DNA of 5,140 bases from Fimbriimonadaceae bacterium (GTDB lineage: Bacteria; Armatimonadota; Fimbriimonadia; Fimbriimonadales; Fimbriimonadaceae), in the NCBI GenBank assembly GCA_025451715.1, contig JANWJY010000165.1, positions 1-5,140 on the forward strand. The letters are read 5' to 3'. The notes beneath the pieces were generated by a model, which saw only the letters and a program-made list of their open reading frames with translations, searched no databases and was not told the origin of the DNA. Each line of letters starts with the position of its first letter. The stretch's first letter is position 1. Both the position numbers and the translations under genes were made by a program. Shown here piece by piece: positions 4,366-5,140 of this stretch.

Positions 4366-4857
4366 CTACAGGGCTTCTACCTTAACCACGGAGGCGAGGC
4401 GCTGCAGTTCGCGCGAAAGGCGCGCTGCACGTTCCGAGCTCACGGAGCCAAGAAGCTCGGCGACCTTCGACTTCTGCATGAAGAACAGCACTTGTGCAAG
4501 CTCCGGCTCCTTGTAGGTCTCTGTGATCGCGATCAGTTTGGTGACTTCAATCTCGTCCCAGTACTTCGCGAGCGCCTTCGCACCCAGTTCTGGATCCGTA
4601 ATGGGCTTCGGCTCTGAGACGGCCCGAGACGGCTCGGTGGGCGGCTCTTGAGCGTTCGTGTCAGCAGTCACCTGTTGGTCTTCGACACTGTCCGTCGCGG
4701 TCGACTCGTCACCGGTCGCCTGTTGCTCCTTTGGCACGCTCTTCGCTGCGGCCGTTTTCTTTGGAGTGATTCCGGGAATACTGATGACGCCCATAAACGC
4801 CGCGCCGAGCGCGCCGCCAAAGAGCAGGATGGGAACGACGATGAAAAGGGCTTTCAT
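4366..4857 (-). CDS. MotE-like single-pass membrane protein
   Basis: This is a 163-residue protein. A single N-terminal membrane helix (about residues 4-27) is followed by a disordered linker rich in Thr, Ala, Pro and Glu (about 31-88). A compact helical domain (90-160) has the pattern ALAKYWDEIEVTKLIAIT, ELAQVLFFMQKSKVAELLGSV and ERAARLSRELQRLA. This architecture and helix pattern match MotE-like proteins and the related MgtE N-terminal repeat, where aspartate- or glutamate-bearing helices recur about every 17 residues. MotE family members are envelope proteins often encoded among flagellar genes, some of which act as chaperones or partners of the stator MotC. That role here is inference. 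The ATG at 4857 fits the membrane helix, although no Shine-Dalgarno is clear. The gene lies 54 bases after the transglycosylase gene and 46 before cmk. Confidence 0.6.
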   Translation of the reverse strand: MKALFIVVPILLFGGALGAAFMGVISIPGITPKKTAAAKSVPKEQQATGDESTATDSVEDQQVTADTNAQEPPTEPSRAVSEPKPITDPELGAKALAKYWDEIEVTKLIAITETYKEPELAQVLFFMQKSKVAELLGSVSSERAARLSRELQRLASVVKVEAL

Positions 4858-4911
4858 GGTTTTGGTGCTGAGAGATTAGGGAACGAAGGCGAGTTGTGCG
4901 CGGTTGCGAGG

Positions 4912-5140
4912 CTAGTCATTCTTACCCCCCAGCTCTGCCGCCCTCTTGAGGACGTCGCGGACGTAGTCTGCGCTCTCGGGCGGGATGCCGCCGACCTGCT
5001 TCACCGTTCCGGGCCCAGCGTTGTAGGCCGCGAGCGCGAGCTGCTTGTCACCGTTGAACTGTCGGAGCATCTGCGCCAGATATCGCGCACCCGCGTCGAG
5101 GTTCTGTTGTGGGTCGAAGATGTCCGTCACGCCGAGGCTC
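4912..5140 (-). CDS. lytic transglycosylase (SLT domain), 3' end only
   Basis: The 75 codons in the window run from the right edge to a TAG at 4912-4914. They read SLGVTDIFDPQQNLDAGARYL, then a helix ending in LALAAYNAGPG and TVKQVGGIPP, and a tail of ADYVRDVLKR. LGVTDxFDPxQNxxAGxxYL and AYNAGPG are hallmarks of Slt70/MltE-type lysozyme-like transglycosylases, which cleave peptidoglycan between MurNAc and GlcNAc with formation of a 1,6-anhydro ring. The catalytic Glu and any signal peptide lie outside the window. The GTG at 5130 falls inside the conserved domain, so it is not the real start and the frame runs off the edge. The neighbouring MotE-like gene would suit a flagellar or envelope cluster, in which such an enzyme opens the wall for an assembling structure. 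Confidence 0.9.
   Translation of the reverse strand, partial: SLGVTDIFDPQQNLDAGARYLAQMLRQFNGDKQLALAAYNAGPGTVKQVGGIPPESADYVRDVLKRAAELGGKND

Noticed and set aside
1..5140. CRISPR array, tRNA, insertion sequence or defence system
   Set aside because: No regularly spaced repeats, no tRNA-like T-arm or acceptor pattern, no transposase and no nuclease or helicase motifs were seen.

Overview
The window is GC-rich bacterial chromosomal DNA with densely packed genes and no sign of phage, transposase, CRISPR or rRNA/tRNA sequence. Nothing in it fixes the taxonomy. A DUF4139-type protein, a twin zf-TFIIB protein, a MotE-like protein beside a lytic transglycosylase, and an apparently leaderless promoter would suit a lineage such as Armatimonadota (Fimbriimonadia-like). 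That is a low-confidence guess from general gene content.

Layout. Positions 1-65 may hold the last codons of an upstream + strand gene. Positions 112-618 (+) encode a small protein with two zf-TFIIB-type zinc knuckles, preceded by an extended -10 promoter so close that the mRNA may be leaderless. Positions 619-790 separate this gene from a convergent one and hold two different inverted-repeat elements. Positions 791-2221 (-) encode a 476-residue DUF4139-type protein, probably exported. Positions 2222-2707 are an unusually long intergenic region (486 bases). It contains a second copy of the hairpin repeat seen at 623-662, other GC-rich dyads, a near-consensus sigma70-type promoter on the + strand, an intrinsic terminator on the - strand and an 18-bp perfect palindrome.

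From 2708 to the right edge, four genes read leftward with gaps of 46-61 bases: a lytic transglycosylase (3' end only), a MotE-like membrane protein, cytidylate kinase (cmk) and dihydrodipicolinate synthase (dapA). Order and spacing suggest one transcription unit ending at the terminator near 2595-2651. The first two could be the tail of a flagellar or cell-envelope cluster. Cmk serves pyrimidine nucleotide supply, and DapA serves lysine and meso-diaminopimelate (peptidoglycan) synthesis.

The genes are mostly ordinary. The best leads are intergenic: the dispersed hairpin repeat whose two copies differ by a compensatory base-pair change, and the strong-looking + strand promoter that fires toward the 3' end of dapA through structured sequence with no convincing gene.
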